Positions 32,763 through 41,788 of a DNA stretch of 64,000 nucleotides are shown here, in pieces. How positions within the stretch are numbered: position 1 is the stretch's first letter; each line of letters begins with the position of its first letter. The position numbers were made by a program, and so were the translations under genes. The DNA lies in NCBI GenBank assembly GCA_029262235.1, contig JAJCZU010000002.1, forward strand, positions 1,078,927 to 1,142,926, given 5' to 3'. This stretch comes from Candidatus Eiseniibacteriota bacterium. GTDB lineage: Bacteria > Orphanbacterota > Orphanbacteria > Orphanbacterales > Orphanbacteraceae. The notes below the pieces were generated by a model. It saw nothing but the letters and a program-made list of their open reading frames with translations, made no database searches and was not told the DNA's origin.

Positions 32763-35539
32763 AATTCGCGTCCGACCTGCAGGAATCCGCGAGTCGGACC
32801 GACCCTTCCGTCCTGATCGAACTTACTCGGAAAATCGAGCATGATCTGAACCGGTCCGAAATCGGAACGTATGCCGGGACCGTAGGAATAACGGTAGACC
32901 TGCCGATCCCCGTCGTCGAACACTCCCGCATCGAAGAAGAGCGCCCCTCGGATGCCGCCGAAGAGAACCGGCAGCGGCCAGCCGAGTTGCACGAAATCGA
33001 TCAGGGGAAATCGCAGCTCCAGGCTTTCCACCGCATACTGCTTGTCATCCCAGGAGTCACTGTAGAATCCGCGGACCGCGAAGCGCGGCGCAACGCGAAA
33101 CGCCGGCGCCCGCTCCCCGTGAAGCCAGCCACCCAGAGTCCGCGAAGCAAGAACGACGCGATCGAAAGGCTCGCGATAAAAGCGAAGATCCGCAAACGTC
33201 CAGTTCGCCAGGCGGTCCGAGAGAATCGGCTCCCATCCGACGCGCAGCCGGCTTCCCGAGCGCGCCCCGTAATACGACCACTTCACGGTGTCACGAACGA
33301 AGGACTGCGTCAGGCCGAAGAACGTAAGAGTCTGCTGTTCGTGAAACGCGTCCCCTTCGCCGACCCTGAGCGTCGTTTCCCATCGGTGATACCGATCGAA
33401 CGGCCACCGTACGCCGAATGACGCCCCCCGATAAAGTGTGCCCCGGCCCGTTCCGTCATACCAGTCGATCGACTGGCGCGAGAACTGGAAGACGGCGACT
33501 TCGTACTCGGCGCGCCCCGCCAGATTTTCATAGCTCACAAGAAGATCGGAACTGTTCAGGGAACCGTAGATTCCGAAGAGCACGTTGAGACGATGGTTGC
33601 CGAGCAGATCCGTGAAAGAGAGCGACGACCCCGAATACAGGCCGCCCTCCGTGACCGCCGAACCGCCCCCGACCGCTCCGTCGAGCGAGAAGCGTGGTCG
33701 GTACGGCCGAATTCGATACGGCTCGATCGGCGCCGGATCAAGGGACGGTTCGTCCGTAAATGCGACATCGACTTCCTGGAACGCGGGGTACCGCGGCGGA
33801 TCGAGCGGCGTCGGCATCGGCAGGTCGAGCCTCTCGATCGGATCGGGCATCCCGGCTACGGACCACCGTTCGTTCTCATAGTAGGCAAAGACGATCTCGC
33901 CTGATTCGCGCGCCCAGTCGAGCGCCGGCGATGTCTGCACGAGCCCGCAGACGCCCCCGTCCCAGCGCGTGATCCGGCGCGTCGTCCCCGGCGCCGAGAG
34001 CCGCGTGTAGAGGTCGAGGCCGCCGTCGCGGTCGCTTACGAACGCCACACGGTCCCCATCCGCCGCCCAGACGGGCGATGTATTGTTTCCCGCCTGAAAC
34101 GCGGGGATGTACCAGCTCTCTTGTGCAAGATCGTAGTAAGCGACCTGCAGTTTCCGGTCGACATGAAGCGGCGCGCTTCCTTCGCGGCGGTCCGTCGCGC
34201 ACACGATCGTGCGCCCGTCGGGCGACCAGTCCGGCTGCAGATACACGAAGGGATCGTCAGTCAGACGAACGTACTCACCCGTTCGCCAGTTCACTTTGTA
34301 GAGATCCGTGCGGCCGCCGGAAAGGCCCGCCAGAATCACGTCCTCGCCCGAAGGTGACCATGTCAGGCCGCGCACTTCCTCGAGGCCGACAGAGATCTTC
34401 GCGGCGATCCTGCGTTCACGGAAATCATAGAGAACGAGAAGATCGTGCGCTCCCACCTGCGCGGGCAGAATCAGATAGCGGCTGTCCGGCGACCAGCGGG
34501 GACCGCCGTGAAACGGGCGGAGCGATTCGAGTCCGTCCGCGCCGTCACCCGCCAGAAGCCGTGTCTCTTTGCCGTCGTGTCGTTCGCGTACACAGAGCGC
34601 GATCGAACCGTCGCGGCTCGCGAGATAAGCCAGCCAGTCGCCTGATGGCGAAAGGGAGGGAGCGATCGCGAGGTTGGCGCCTTTCACGATTACTTCCGCG
34701 TGCTGCTCGATCCGATCCGCTTCGGAAAGCGCGGGGAAGAATTCCCGGCGCAGATCCGCACGCCATTCGCGACTCAGCAAAGTAAGGCTCTTTCCGAAGA
34801 CTTCCTGAAATGCGGCGTCACTGTCTTTGGTTGCGCGCAGCGCCGCCAGATACCGGCCGGGTGTTTCCTCGCCATAGACCTTCGCGAGGTAGCGCCAGGC
34901 GGACTGCCCGAATCGATACGCCCGCACATCGCGATAGCGGGCGAGTTCCGTCAGTTCGGGGAGGTCGCCTTCCGTAAGCGCTGATCGCAGCCAGACAACG
35001 GACATCGCGTCGAGTTCCGGGCGCGACAGATACTCGGCCATCCCTTCGAGCGACCACAGAGGTACCGCGACCTCCTGGATCTCGCGACTGGAGCCGCCGG
35101 GCGCGATGATGTCGATTTGAAAAGCGTGCGTCAGTTCGTGCGCCAGAACATGGCGGAATTCTTCGTGGGATCCCGGGTAGGGAAGAAACACGCGGCGTTT
35201 CAGGAACTCGGTGATGCCACCGGTTCCCTCGTCAATCCAGCCGCTCGTGATATTCGTACGCTGAAATGCGGGATGGGACGAGTACAGAATGACCGGGATC
35301 TTGCGTTTCGGCTCGTGTCCGAGGCGATCACGGAGTTCCCCGTAGATCGCCTCGGCAAGCGGAACCGTCTCGAGCGCAAGCTCCCTCTCCGCCTCATAAA
35401 AGTGAATCACAAAGTGGTCCGTCTCGGTCACGAGCCATTGCTCACCGAGGTCCTGGACCTTGTTCTTCCCGAAGTACGCTGCCGAAGGGGTCGCAGTAGC
35501 GAGCCAGGCGAAAAGAATCAAAAGAAGGAGATGCTGCAT
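32759..35539 (-). CDS. Gluzincin protease - TolB-like propeller - outer-membrane barrel fusion
   Basis: A 926-aa protein from ATG 35539, preceded on the minus strand by GAGG; TTG 35569 is the alternative. Signal peptide 1-21. The peptidase MA-like part has the zinc motif HELTH (134-138) and a downstream Glu in LWSLEGMAEYL (165/169). From about 285 to 560 there are WSPDSR- and SPDGRT-type blades of a TolB/WD40-like propeller. From about 620 on there are beta strands with alternating aromatics and a terminal Phe, as in BamA/Omp85-type barrels. Probably an outer-membrane protein with a periplasmic or surface protease head. Single minus-strand gene with promoter at 35585-35613. Confidence 0.82.
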   Translation of the reverse strand: MQHLLLLILFAWLATATPSAAYFGKNKVQDLGEQWLVTETDHFVIHFYEAERELALETVPLAEAIYGELRDRLGHEPKRKIPVILYSSHPAFQRTNITSGWIDEGTGGITEFLKRRVFLPYPGSHEEFRHVLAHELTHAFQIDIIAPGGSSREIQEVAVPLWSLEGMAEYLSRPELDAMSVVWLRSALTEGDLPELTELARYRDVRAYRFGQSAWRYLAKVYGEETPGRYLAALRATKDSDAAFQEVFGKSLTLLSREWRADLRREFFPALSEADRIEQHAEVIVKGANLAIAPSLSPSGDWLAYLASRDGSIALCVRERHDGKETRLLAGDGADGLESLRPFHGGPRWSPDSRYLILPAQVGAHDLLVLYDFRERRIAAKISVGLEEVRGLTWSPSGEDVILAGLSGGRTDLYKVNWRTGEYVRLTDDPFVYLQPDWSPDGRTIVCATDRREGSAPLHVDRKLQVAYYDLAQESWYIPAFQAGNNTSPVWAADGDRVAFVSDRDGGLDLYTRLSAPGTTRRITRWDGGVCGLVQTSPALDWARESGEIVFAYYENERWSVAGMPDPIERLDLPMPTPLDPPRYPAFQEVDVAFTDEPSLDPAPIEPYRIRPYRPRFSLDGAVGGGSAVTEGGLYSGSSLSFTDLLGNHRLNVLFGIYGSLNSSDLLVSYENLAGRAEYEVAVFQFSRQSIDWYDGTGRGTLYRGASFGVRWPFDRYHRWETTLRVGEGDAFHEQQTLTFFGLTQSFVRDTVKWSYYGARSGSRLRVGWEPILSDRLANWTFADLRFYREPFDRVVLASRTLGGWLHGERAPAFRVAPRFAVRGFYSDSWDDKQYAVESLELRFPLIDFVQLGWPLPVLFGGIRGALFFDAGVFDDGDRQVYRYSYGPGIRSDFGPVQIMLDFPSKFDQDGRVGPTRGFLQVGREF

Positions 35540-35584
35540 CGGACCTCGAGCGGGCGCGAGCAACCTCAATGACTTGGAAAGTAC

Positions 35585-35613
35585 ACTATATCATATTCCA
35601 TGCACCATTCCAA
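35585..35613 (-). promoter_or_regulatory. Promoter of the protease-barrel gene
   Basis: Minus strand: TTGGAA (35613-35608), 17-bp spacer, TATAGT (35590-35585). Good -10, fair -35. The spacer carries two ATTCCA repeats 12 bp apart on the plus strand. Confidence 0.55.
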
Positions 35614-35720
35614 TGACATTGACGGGGCGATCCGTTTTCGATTCGATCTTGTTCGGCCTGGATTTCGCTTCCTGTCCCATCCCGGACCACGCGCAAGGCT
35701 CCCGGCGCACGACCGCGATT

Positions 35721-35736
35721 CGGCACGGTTCCTGCC
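35721..35736 (+). promoter_or_regulatory. Sigma-54-type promoter of the stand-alone activator gene
   Basis: CGGCACGGTTCCTGCC: GG at 35722-35723 and GC at 35734-35735, 10 bp apart; GGCACG matches the -24 consensus and CTGC replaces TTGC. The start would be near 35747, just before AGGAGGGAGGA. Suggests control by sigma-54, possibly by the encoded activator itself. Confidence 0.5.
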
Positions 35737-35769
35737 TTCCATACGGATCAACAGGAGGGAGGATCTTTC

Positions 35770-36765
35770 ATGTCGGGACGCACGATACTCACAACCGACG
35801 CCCGTTTTCAAAAGCTGCTTCATGAAGCGGATCGGATCGCGCCCACGCCGGTGCCCGTGTTGATCGAAGGCGAGAGTGGCACCGGCAAGGAGCTCCTCGC
35901 GCGGCGCATTCATGCGGGGAGCGAGCGAGGACGCGGGGAAACACGGCGCTTCGTCGCCGTGAACTGTGCGGCACTCAGCCGTTCGCTCGTGGAGAGCGAG
36001 TTGTTCGGGCACGCCGCAGGCGCGTTCACGGGCGCCATCCGCGACAGGAAAGGGCTTGTGGAAGAGGCGGCGGGCGGAACGCTCTTTCTGGACGAGATCG
36101 GGGAGCTGCCGGTCAGTGCGCAGGCGAAACTGCTGCGCGTTCTGCAGGAAGGGGAAGTTCGGCGCGTCGGAGAATCGAAACCCGTGCCGGTACGCTTCCG
36201 TGTGGTCGCGGCTACGAATCGATCGCTGAAGCGGGAAGTGGAGCGAGGGCGCTTTCGCGCCGACCTGTTCTACCGCATTCATGTCGTTCGCTTCGTGATT
36301 TCACCGCTTCGCGAGCGAACGGGGGACACGCTTCTGCTCGCGGAGACGTTTCGCGAGAGGCTCACCGCCGAGTACGGAAAAGAAACCGCTGGCTTTTCGG
36401 ACAGAGCGCGCCGCGTTCTGGAGCGTTATCGCTGGCCGGGAAACGTCCGCGAGCTCGAAAACGAGATCAAGCGCGCCGTCGCGCTGGTCGAGCCGGGAGA
36501 CAGGATCAGACCGTCGCATTTCTCCGAGTCGGTGCGCCACGGGCCCGGCACGAGCGCGCACTACGCGCCCCACACGCTGCGCGAGAAGCTGGGAAGGGTC
36601 GAGCGGATCGAGATCATGCGTATCATGGAGGAGACCGGGGGAAACAAGACGCGGGCCGCCCGTGCGCTCGGACTTTCGCGCCAGGGGCTCAAAAACAAGC
36701 TGATACGTTACGGCTGGGAATTGGATCGGGTCGAATGGGAGAGAGAGAAGAATAGCCCCGCTTGA
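35770..36765 (+). CDS. Stand-alone sigma-54 activator (PspF-like, no receiver)
   Basis: A 331-aa protein: AAA+ domain from residue 1 and a Fis helix-turn-helix at the end ([20 protein letters not shown]). Walker A GESGTGKE, canonical loop GAFTGA (84-89), Walker [16 protein letters not shown], and the arginine-finger region [12 protein letters not shown]. With no sensor domain it must be controlled by a partner protein or by expression, as PspF is. Strong ribosome site (AGGAGGGAGGA) and a sigma-54-type promoter. The following 250 nt are AT-rich and regulatory. Confidence 0.93.
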   Translation: MSGRTILTTDARFQKLLHEADRIAPTPVPVLIEGESGTGKELLARRIHAGSERGRGETRRFVAVNCAALSRSLVESELFGHAAGAFTGAIRDRKGLVEEAAGGTLFLDEIGELPVSAQAKLLRVLQEGEVRRVGESKPVPVRFRVVAATNRSLKREVERGRFRADLFYRIHVVRFVISPLRERTGDTLLLAETFRERLTAEYGKETAGFSDRARRVLERYRWPGNVRELENEIKRAVALVEPGDRIRPSHFSESVRHGPGTSAHYAPHTLREKLGRVERIEIMRIMEETGGNKTRAARALGLSRQGLKNKLIRYGWELDRVEWEREKNSPA

Positions 36766-36874
36766 TGCGTACCTGTCACCTGGCCAACCAAGGAGGACTC
36801 CAGGAGAAAACCAGAAATCGCGAGCAGATCGACAACAGCAGGGCTAAATTCTTATTACATAGAGTATAAGAAGC

Positions 36875-36898
36875 GTCACTTACGATGTCAAGTAACGC
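36875..36898. repeat. Imperfect inverted repeat in the AT-rich gap
   Basis: Arms CGTCACTT (36875-36882) and AAGTAACG (36891-36898) with 7 of 8 pairs and an 8-nt spacer. Lies in the gene-free 36766-37017 stretch, which is AT-rich compared with all its surroundings. Possible protein-binding site. Confidence 0.45.
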
Positions 36899-36919
36899 CT
36901 GCATCTCTTGAGATCTTTC

Positions 36920-36948
36920 TTGATACGATCATCCTATTTGTCTGATAT
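36920..36948 (+). promoter_or_regulatory. Sigma-70 promoter of the DUF3604 gene
   Basis: TTGATA (36920-36925), 17-bp spacer, TGATAT (36943-36948). Transcription would start near 36955. Confidence 0.6.
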
Positions 36949-36963
36949 TCAATTACTTGAATA
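36946..36963. promoter_or_regulatory. Palindrome overlapping the DUF3604 promoter
   Basis: TATTCAATTACTTGAATA: perfect 7-bp arms, 4-nt centre, overlapping the -10 box and the likely start site. The position suits a repressor operator; that role is inferred. Confidence 0.55.
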
Positions 36964-37017
36964 CCAATGACGAGTCCGGTACTTGTCCCATCGTCCCCCA
37001 CAGGCTACGATTCGCCG

Positions 37018-38928
37018 ATGAAACTCATACCCTCCACGGCAAGACTGGTTCTGCCTGCCGTCGTTCTGGTGCTGGGGGCACTCGGCTGGGCCGCCTTCGA
37101 CCGGACGGCCCGCAAGGCCGTTCCCCCCGGGCACGGGGACGGCGGGGGCACGGCTCGCATCGATCCTTCCGCCCCGATTCCGGCAGGCTCCACCGGATCC
37201 TGGACAATCTCGTTTCAGGCCGGTCCCGACGGGATCGAACCGGGAGGCGGGCTCGTCGTCCAGTTCCCGGTCTTCTGGAAATGGACGCCCCCGCAGACCG
37301 ATTCTCCCGGCTACCCGGGGTTCGTATTCGCCGAATGGAGCCGGGACGACCTGGTTCTCGAATCGTTCGCCTCGGACCTCCAGTGGGTCCGATTCACGGT
37401 CCGCGGCGAAAGGCTCGAGTCGGGAGACCGTGTCGCGATTCACTACGGCGGGAGTTCTGACGACGGGATCAGCGAGGTCCGCGCGGACCCTTACGCCGAA
37501 AGAGGGCAGGAATTCCTCGTCAAAGTCGACGGGGACGGGGACGAGATTTACGAAGAGCTCGCGGAATCGCCCCGGATCGACATCATCCCGGGCGAGGCGG
37601 TCCAGCTCCGCGTTTTCGGGCGCGGCGGTGCGTCCGTGGCGGACTCGACGGATCTCGTGGTGGCCGCACTCGACCGCTTCGGAAACCTCGCCCCGTCGTA
37701 CCGGGGCACGGTCCGGTTTTCCCACCGGCGATCGGTCCGCGGCCTTCCGGCCTCGTACACGTTTCGCGAGGAAGACGGCGGGACGCGGCGATTTCGGTTT
37801 CTGATTCCGGAAGCCGGGATTTTCTCGGTGCATGCGCGGGAAGAAGGGGGCGTTCTCGAAGGACGCTCCAATCCGATTCCCGTTCTCCCCGAGCGGGGTG
37901 AAAACGTGCTTCTCTGGGCGGACCTGCATCAGCATTCCAATCTTTCGGACGGCACCGGGAAACCGGACGAGCTCTACCGATACGCGCGCGACGTCGCGAA
38001 CCTCGACATCATGGCGCTCACCGATCATGACCACCATGGCCTTCGGCCGCTCGGCGATTCTCCCTGGGAGGAAATTCGCACAGCGACCGAAGCGTTCTAC
38101 GAACCGGGCTCATTCGTCACGTTCCTCGGCTACGAATGGACGAACTGGACCTACGGTCACAGGAACGTCTACTACACAACCGCGGATGGTGAAGTGCTCT
38201 CGATGGCCGACAGTGCATCGAACGCCCCGGGCGAGCTTTGGAACCGGCTCCCTGAAGGAGAAGCGATGACCGTTGCGCACCACACGGGAGGCGGTCCGGT
38301 CCCCATCGACTGGAACGTGCGGCCAGACCCCCGCTTCGAATACCTGGTCGAAATCGCGTCCGTTCACGGAAGCTCGGAATGCGCCGGCTGCCCGAGCGAA
38401 ATCTACAGACCCGTCGAGGGGGCGTTCGTTCAGGACGCCCTGCAGCGTGGCATTCGTCTCGGATTCATAGGCGCCGGCGACGGCCACATCGGACATCCGG
38501 GAGAGACCTACGGCCTGCTCGGCGGACTCGCCGGAATCTACGCGGAGGAACGAACTCGCGAATCAGTGTGGGAAGCCATGCGCGCGCGGCGCACGTACGC
38601 GACCTCGGGAGCGCGCATCGTACTCAGCGCGCGTGTCGGCGAACACTGGATGGGGGAGGAGTTCGATTTTCTCGAAGTCGAGGACGCTTTCGAGGTCGAT
38701 TTCGAAGTCGTCGGTACGGAGCCGGTCGACCGTGTGGAACTCATCGTCGACGGAAGAGTCGCCGACACGAAATACTGCAGCGCCGCGGAAGTTACCGGAA
38801 GCTTCCCGATGCGAAGGCCCGTAACGGAGACCTGGTTTTATGTTCGCGTCATCCAGATGGACGGCAACCTCGCCTGGTCGAGCCCTTTCTGGATCACCTC
38901 GAAACGGAAACCGGACGAGTCGCCGTGA
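37018..38928 (+). CDS. DUF3604 / PHP-like metallohydrolase, membrane-anchored
   Basis: A 636-aa protein from ATG 37018, which opens with a signal-anchor (MKLIPSTARLVLPAVVLVLG). ATG 36967 is in frame, but it would sit about 12 nt after the predicted transcription start. An Ig-like beta part (about residues 40-290) precedes the DUF3604 domain with the PHP-type metal motif LWADLHQHSNLSDGTG, LTDHDHHG, VAHHTGG and GDGHIGH. DUF3604 proteins are predicted phosphoesterase-like hydrolases of unknown substrate. The metal ligands look intact. Single gene between two regulatory regions. Confidence 0.85.
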   Translation: MKLIPSTARLVLPAVVLVLGALGWAAFDRTARKAVPPGHGDGGGTARIDPSAPIPAGSTGSWTISFQAGPDGIEPGGGLVVQFPVFWKWTPPQTDSPGYPGFVFAEWSRDDLVLESFASDLQWVRFTVRGERLESGDRVAIHYGGSSDDGISEVRADPYAERGQEFLVKVDGDGDEIYEELAESPRIDIIPGEAVQLRVFGRGGASVADSTDLVVAALDRFGNLAPSYRGTVRFSHRRSVRGLPASYTFREEDGGTRRFRFLIPEAGIFSVHAREEGGVLEGRSNPIPVLPERGENVLLWADLHQHSNLSDGTGKPDELYRYARDVANLDIMALTDHDHHGLRPLGDSPWEEIRTATEAFYEPGSFVTFLGYEWTNWTYGHRNVYYTTADGEVLSMADSASNAPGELWNRLPEGEAMTVAHHTGGGPVPIDWNVRPDPRFEYLVEIASVHGSSECAGCPSEIYRPVEGAFVQDALQRGIRLGFIGAGDGHIGHPGETYGLLGGLAGIYAEERTRESVWEAMRARRTYATSGARIVLSARVGEHWMGEEFDFLEVEDAFEVDFEVVGTEPVDRVELIVDGRVADTKYCSAAEVTGSFPMRRPVTETWFYVRVIQMDGNLAWSSPFWITSKRKPDESP

Positions 38929-38986
38929 TTCGCAACCTGCGGAGCGTCGTGCATTCTGCCCCCGGGAGTCCCCCGTATGAGGCCCC

Positions 38987-39004
38987 CGTTTTCACTCGAA
39001 AACG
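38987..39004. promoter_or_regulatory. Inverted repeat upstream of the sigma-54 promoter
   Basis: CGTTTTC-ACTC-GAAAACG, perfect 7-bp arms, about 50 bp upstream of the -24 element at 39051. No T-run follows, so it is more likely a binding site than a terminator. Confidence 0.45.
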
Positions 39005-39048
39005 GCTGAATCGATTCGAATTAACTTGAGACGCCGCCTGGCCGATGA

Positions 39049-39065
39049 TTGGTACAGGAATTGCC
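39049..39065 (+). promoter_or_regulatory. Sigma-54 promoter of the unknown 391-aa protein
   Basis: TTGGTACAGGAATTGCC: GG at 39051-39052 and GC at 39063-39064, exactly 10 bp apart, with TGG, AC and TTGC all consensus. The best -24/-12 match in the window. The start would be near 39076, leaving a leader of about 42 nt. Confidence 0.75.
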
Positions 39066-39117
39066 ACTCCTTCCTTGCGAAGGACCAGTATGCCGATCAG
39101 CCGGGAGGAACGGAGCA

Positions 39118-40293
39118 TTGTCTCTCTACGCCGCGGAAAACAGGGACCGGACGAGTCGTGAGGAGATCCTTCTCTCGCGGCTGTTCGGAACGCTCTTCAT
39201 GGTCGACCGCAAGGCGTACCTCGGCGATCTGCTCCAGCGCCTGGACGTGAGTATCCCGAAAGCCGATCTCGATCAGCTCCAGATCCAGTTCTGGCCGGAA
39301 CTCGGCGTCTACAGTCCGGACCTCATCATCGAGGGGGACTCGCACCTTCTGTTCGTCGTAAGTCGCAGTCAGGCCACGCTGGGCGCCGAGAAACTCAAGG
39401 CGCTCGCGGAAAACGGATATAAACTTTCGCCTCGCTTCTCGTTGCTCGTGATCACGGACGGACGCACGGAACCGGAAGAACTCGCGGATCTGCGTGAGGC
39501 CGTACCGGGCCGGCGCGACGACCCTTACCGCTGGATCAACTGGTCCGACATCTACACGGCGCTGCACCGGCAATTGAAGACGGAAAACGAACACGACACG
39601 ACGCGGGGACTGATCAACGGATTCCTCGGACTGCTCTCGAAAAAGGGACTCGCCCCGTTCGTCGGATTCTGTGAAGACGACCTTCGCGACTACCGGGAGC
39701 AGCTGCCCGTAATGGAACGCGTATTCGGAACGGCCAATCTCCTCGCCGGCGATCTCGATCACAAGCTCGCGGAACACGGCATACAGCGCATCTCGTCGCA
39801 CGACCCCACGTCGGACGACATCGACCCGCGCGTCATGCGCACTTCCACGATCCATTACGTCGACGAGTCGTGGGATCCGGGCATTCTGAACTGCGGCTCG
39901 CTCATCGTCCGCATCGATTTTCTGGGCGGCGAAGTGCACGTCGGATTTCAGTCGAACCTCACGGACTCCCGCTCCCGTGCGCTGATCGTGGAAGCGCGCA
40001 ACCGGATCGGCGAATTCTTCCAGAGGGACGAGAGTCTGCTGCTGCGCCTCTCACGCGGCAACCGCGAGGCGGAGCCGACGCGCGACGCCATGCAGGTCGC
40101 GCCGATCGAAACGCAGGAAGGGAGCGCGATCACGCGCGCCGAGCTCGTATCCGTGCAGGGGAGCGGCCAGGAAGATCTCGTCGAAACTCTCGTGGCCAAA
40201 CTGGTGGCGATGCGAGAGTTCGTAGCGGACGTCCCGCTCATTCCCGTGCATCGAGAGACCGGCAAGTCCCCGTTCGTGATCGCCGGTTCCTGA
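39118..40293 (+). CDS. Unknown protein with degenerate PD-(D/E)XK-like N-terminal core
   Basis: A 391-aa protein from TTG 39118, with GGGAGG at 39103-39108. Around residues 66-85 it reads SPDLIIEGDSHLLFVVSRSQ, the pattern of a PD-(D/E)XK nuclease strand pair (SPD then a hydrophobic strand). The expected ExK is replaced by VSR, so catalysis is doubtful. A later segment (WINWSDIYTALHRQLK ... FLGLLSKKGLAPFVGF) resembles the rest of such nuclease-fold proteins as I remember them. No family assigned with certainty. Driven by a sigma-54 promoter and alone on its strand. Convergent with the flippase gene, 25 nt apart. Confidence 0.75.
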   Translation: MSLYAAENRDRTSREEILLSRLFGTLFMVDRKAYLGDLLQRLDVSIPKADLDQLQIQFWPELGVYSPDLIIEGDSHLLFVVSRSQATLGAEKLKALAENGYKLSPRFSLLVITDGRTEPEELADLREAVPGRRDDPYRWINWSDIYTALHRQLKTENEHDTTRGLINGFLGLLSKKGLAPFVGFCEDDLRDYREQLPVMERVFGTANLLAGDLDHKLAEHGIQRISSHDPTSDDIDPRVMRTSTIHYVDESWDPGILNCGSLIVRIDFLGGEVHVGFQSNLTDSRSRALIVEARNRIGEFFQRDESLLLRLSRGNREAEPTRDAMQVAPIETQEGSAITRAELVSVQGSGQEDLVETLVAKLVAMREFVADVPLIPVHRETGKSPFVIAGS

Positions 40294-40318
40294 CACCCGC
40301 GGCGTCGCACTTTTCGTC

Positions 40319-41788
40319 CTATCTTCCCGTGATTCTGCTCAGTAAGGTACCGACCCGCGCCCGGTCGGACGCCTCGATCAACGGACTTCGCCAGAGAGAC
40401 CACGCCACCACAGGAAAATAGATCACGGCCCCCGTCGCGAGCACAGCGATCGGAGCCCCCATGCGCGCCAGCAGAACGGCCGGCGCGATCGGGAGCCCGG
40501 TACGGAGCATCAGAGAGCCGAGATCGCGCCACGGAAACACCCGCATGATCCCGCTCTCCAGAATACGACCCGCCCACAGAAGATAAAACCCGGCCTGCGC
40601 GTAGGTCGCGACCACGGTCGCGATCGCGGGACCGAGGTATCCGAAACGAGGTATCAGCGCGAGGGAAAGACCGAGGTTCAGCAGAACGTCGAGCAGTGCG
40701 CCCCAGGCAACGAGCTTCGACCGGCCGAGCGCGAGCAGAATCGGAGTGTAGGTCGCGGCGCGCAGCGGGAGGAGCAGCAGATAGAGACGGAACGGACCCG
40801 CGCTCGCGGCATAACGCTCCGAGAAGAGCACCACCATGAGCGGACCGGCGAACGCGAAGAGGAAGAAGAAGAGAGGGAGCAGAAGCATCGCGGTCTTGCG
40901 AATCACGCGGTGCCAGAGATCGATCAGCCTGGCCCTGTCCGTTCCTTCGGCCAGCTTCGACATCTCGGGCATCACGACCTGCGAAATGGAACCCGCGATC
41001 ACGTTCACGAACGGAATCTCCATCGCGCCGTTCGCGTAAATCGCGAATGTAGCGGGATCGAACGCCGCCGACACGATCGTCTTGTCGAGCCAGCGGGCGA
41101 CGACACGCAGAATGTCGTTCAGGCCGACCGGGATCGCATAGCGAACGAACCTGCCCCAGAAGGAACGCGGCGGCTGCCCCGTGAAACCGCGCACCGAATG
41201 AAACGCCGCTCCGTAAAGGGCCCCGCTCTTGAACAGCCCGAAAAACACGACACCCCAGATCAGGGCCGCGAACGGGAGGCCGGCGGCAAGCGGCACGAGA
41301 ATCGCGAGCACGAAGAAAATGCTGTGAAGAATCGTGACGATCCCGAGCGTGCGGTGCCTGCCCATCGTGATCAGAAAGGCGTCGAGCGGTATGCCCGGAA
41401 GTGCGAACAGCGCGTACCAGGCGATGATGCGAAACGAGGCGGTCAGCGCATCGTTGTTGAAGAACGCCGCCAGCCACGGAGCCCCGAGCCAGAGTCCGGC
41501 GCCAAGCACGGCCCCCACCGCGAACAGGATCACGAGCGCGCGCGACAGAAAACCTTTGCGTTCAGGCTCCGTCATCTTCGGAAGGAAATAGAGAATTGCG
41601 ACGGGGAAACCGAGGAGAAACAACTCCATGAGCATCTGCACGAAAAACCAGCTCTGCTGGAACGTCCCGTACAGGTTCTGGTCAAGGGCGCGGGAGAGAA
41701 CGACGTTGACGACGAGAACGTTGACCGAAGTCGCGATGAGGCGCGACACACCGATCACCCCGACGCGTCTGGTCAGGCTCTCGGTCAA
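40319..41788 (-). CDS. Wzx-type polysaccharide flippase
   Basis: A 489-aa protein from TTG 41788, which overlaps the upstream acetyltransferase stop (TTGA); no other start fits. It has 12-14 membrane helices, with MATE/oligosaccharide-flippase features such as the NVVLSRALDQNLYGTFQQSW start and FGYLGPAIATVVATYAQAGF near the end. It moves lipid-linked glycans across the inner membrane. It is the last gene of the minus-strand surface-glycan operon. Confidence 0.87.
   Translation of the reverse strand: MTESLTRRVGVIGVSRLIATSVNVLVVNVVLSRALDQNLYGTFQQSWFFVQMLMELFLLGFPVAILYFLPKMTEPERKGFLSRALVILFAVGAVLGAGLWLGAPWLAAFFNNDALTASFRIIAWYALFALPGIPLDAFLITMGRHRTLGIVTILHSIFFVLAILVPLAAGLPFAALIWGVVFFGLFKSGALYGAAFHSVRGFTGQPPRSFWGRFVRYAIPVGLNDILRVVARWLDKTIVSAAFDPATFAIYANGAMEIPFVNVIAGSISQVVMPEMSKLAEGTDRARLIDLWHRVIRKTAMLLLPLFFFLFAFAGPLMVVLFSERYAASAGPFRLYLLLLPLRAATYTPILLALGRSKLVAWGALLDVLLNLGLSLALIPRFGYLGPAIATVVATYAQAGFYLLWAGRILESGIMRVFPWRDLGSLMLRTGLPIAPAVLLARMGAPIAVLATGAVIYFPVVAWSLWRSPLIEASDRARVGTLLSRITGR

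Noticed and set aside
36786..36796. Ribosome-binding-like AAGGAGG hinting at a small gene
   Set aside because: No ATG, GTG or TTG follows at a usable distance.
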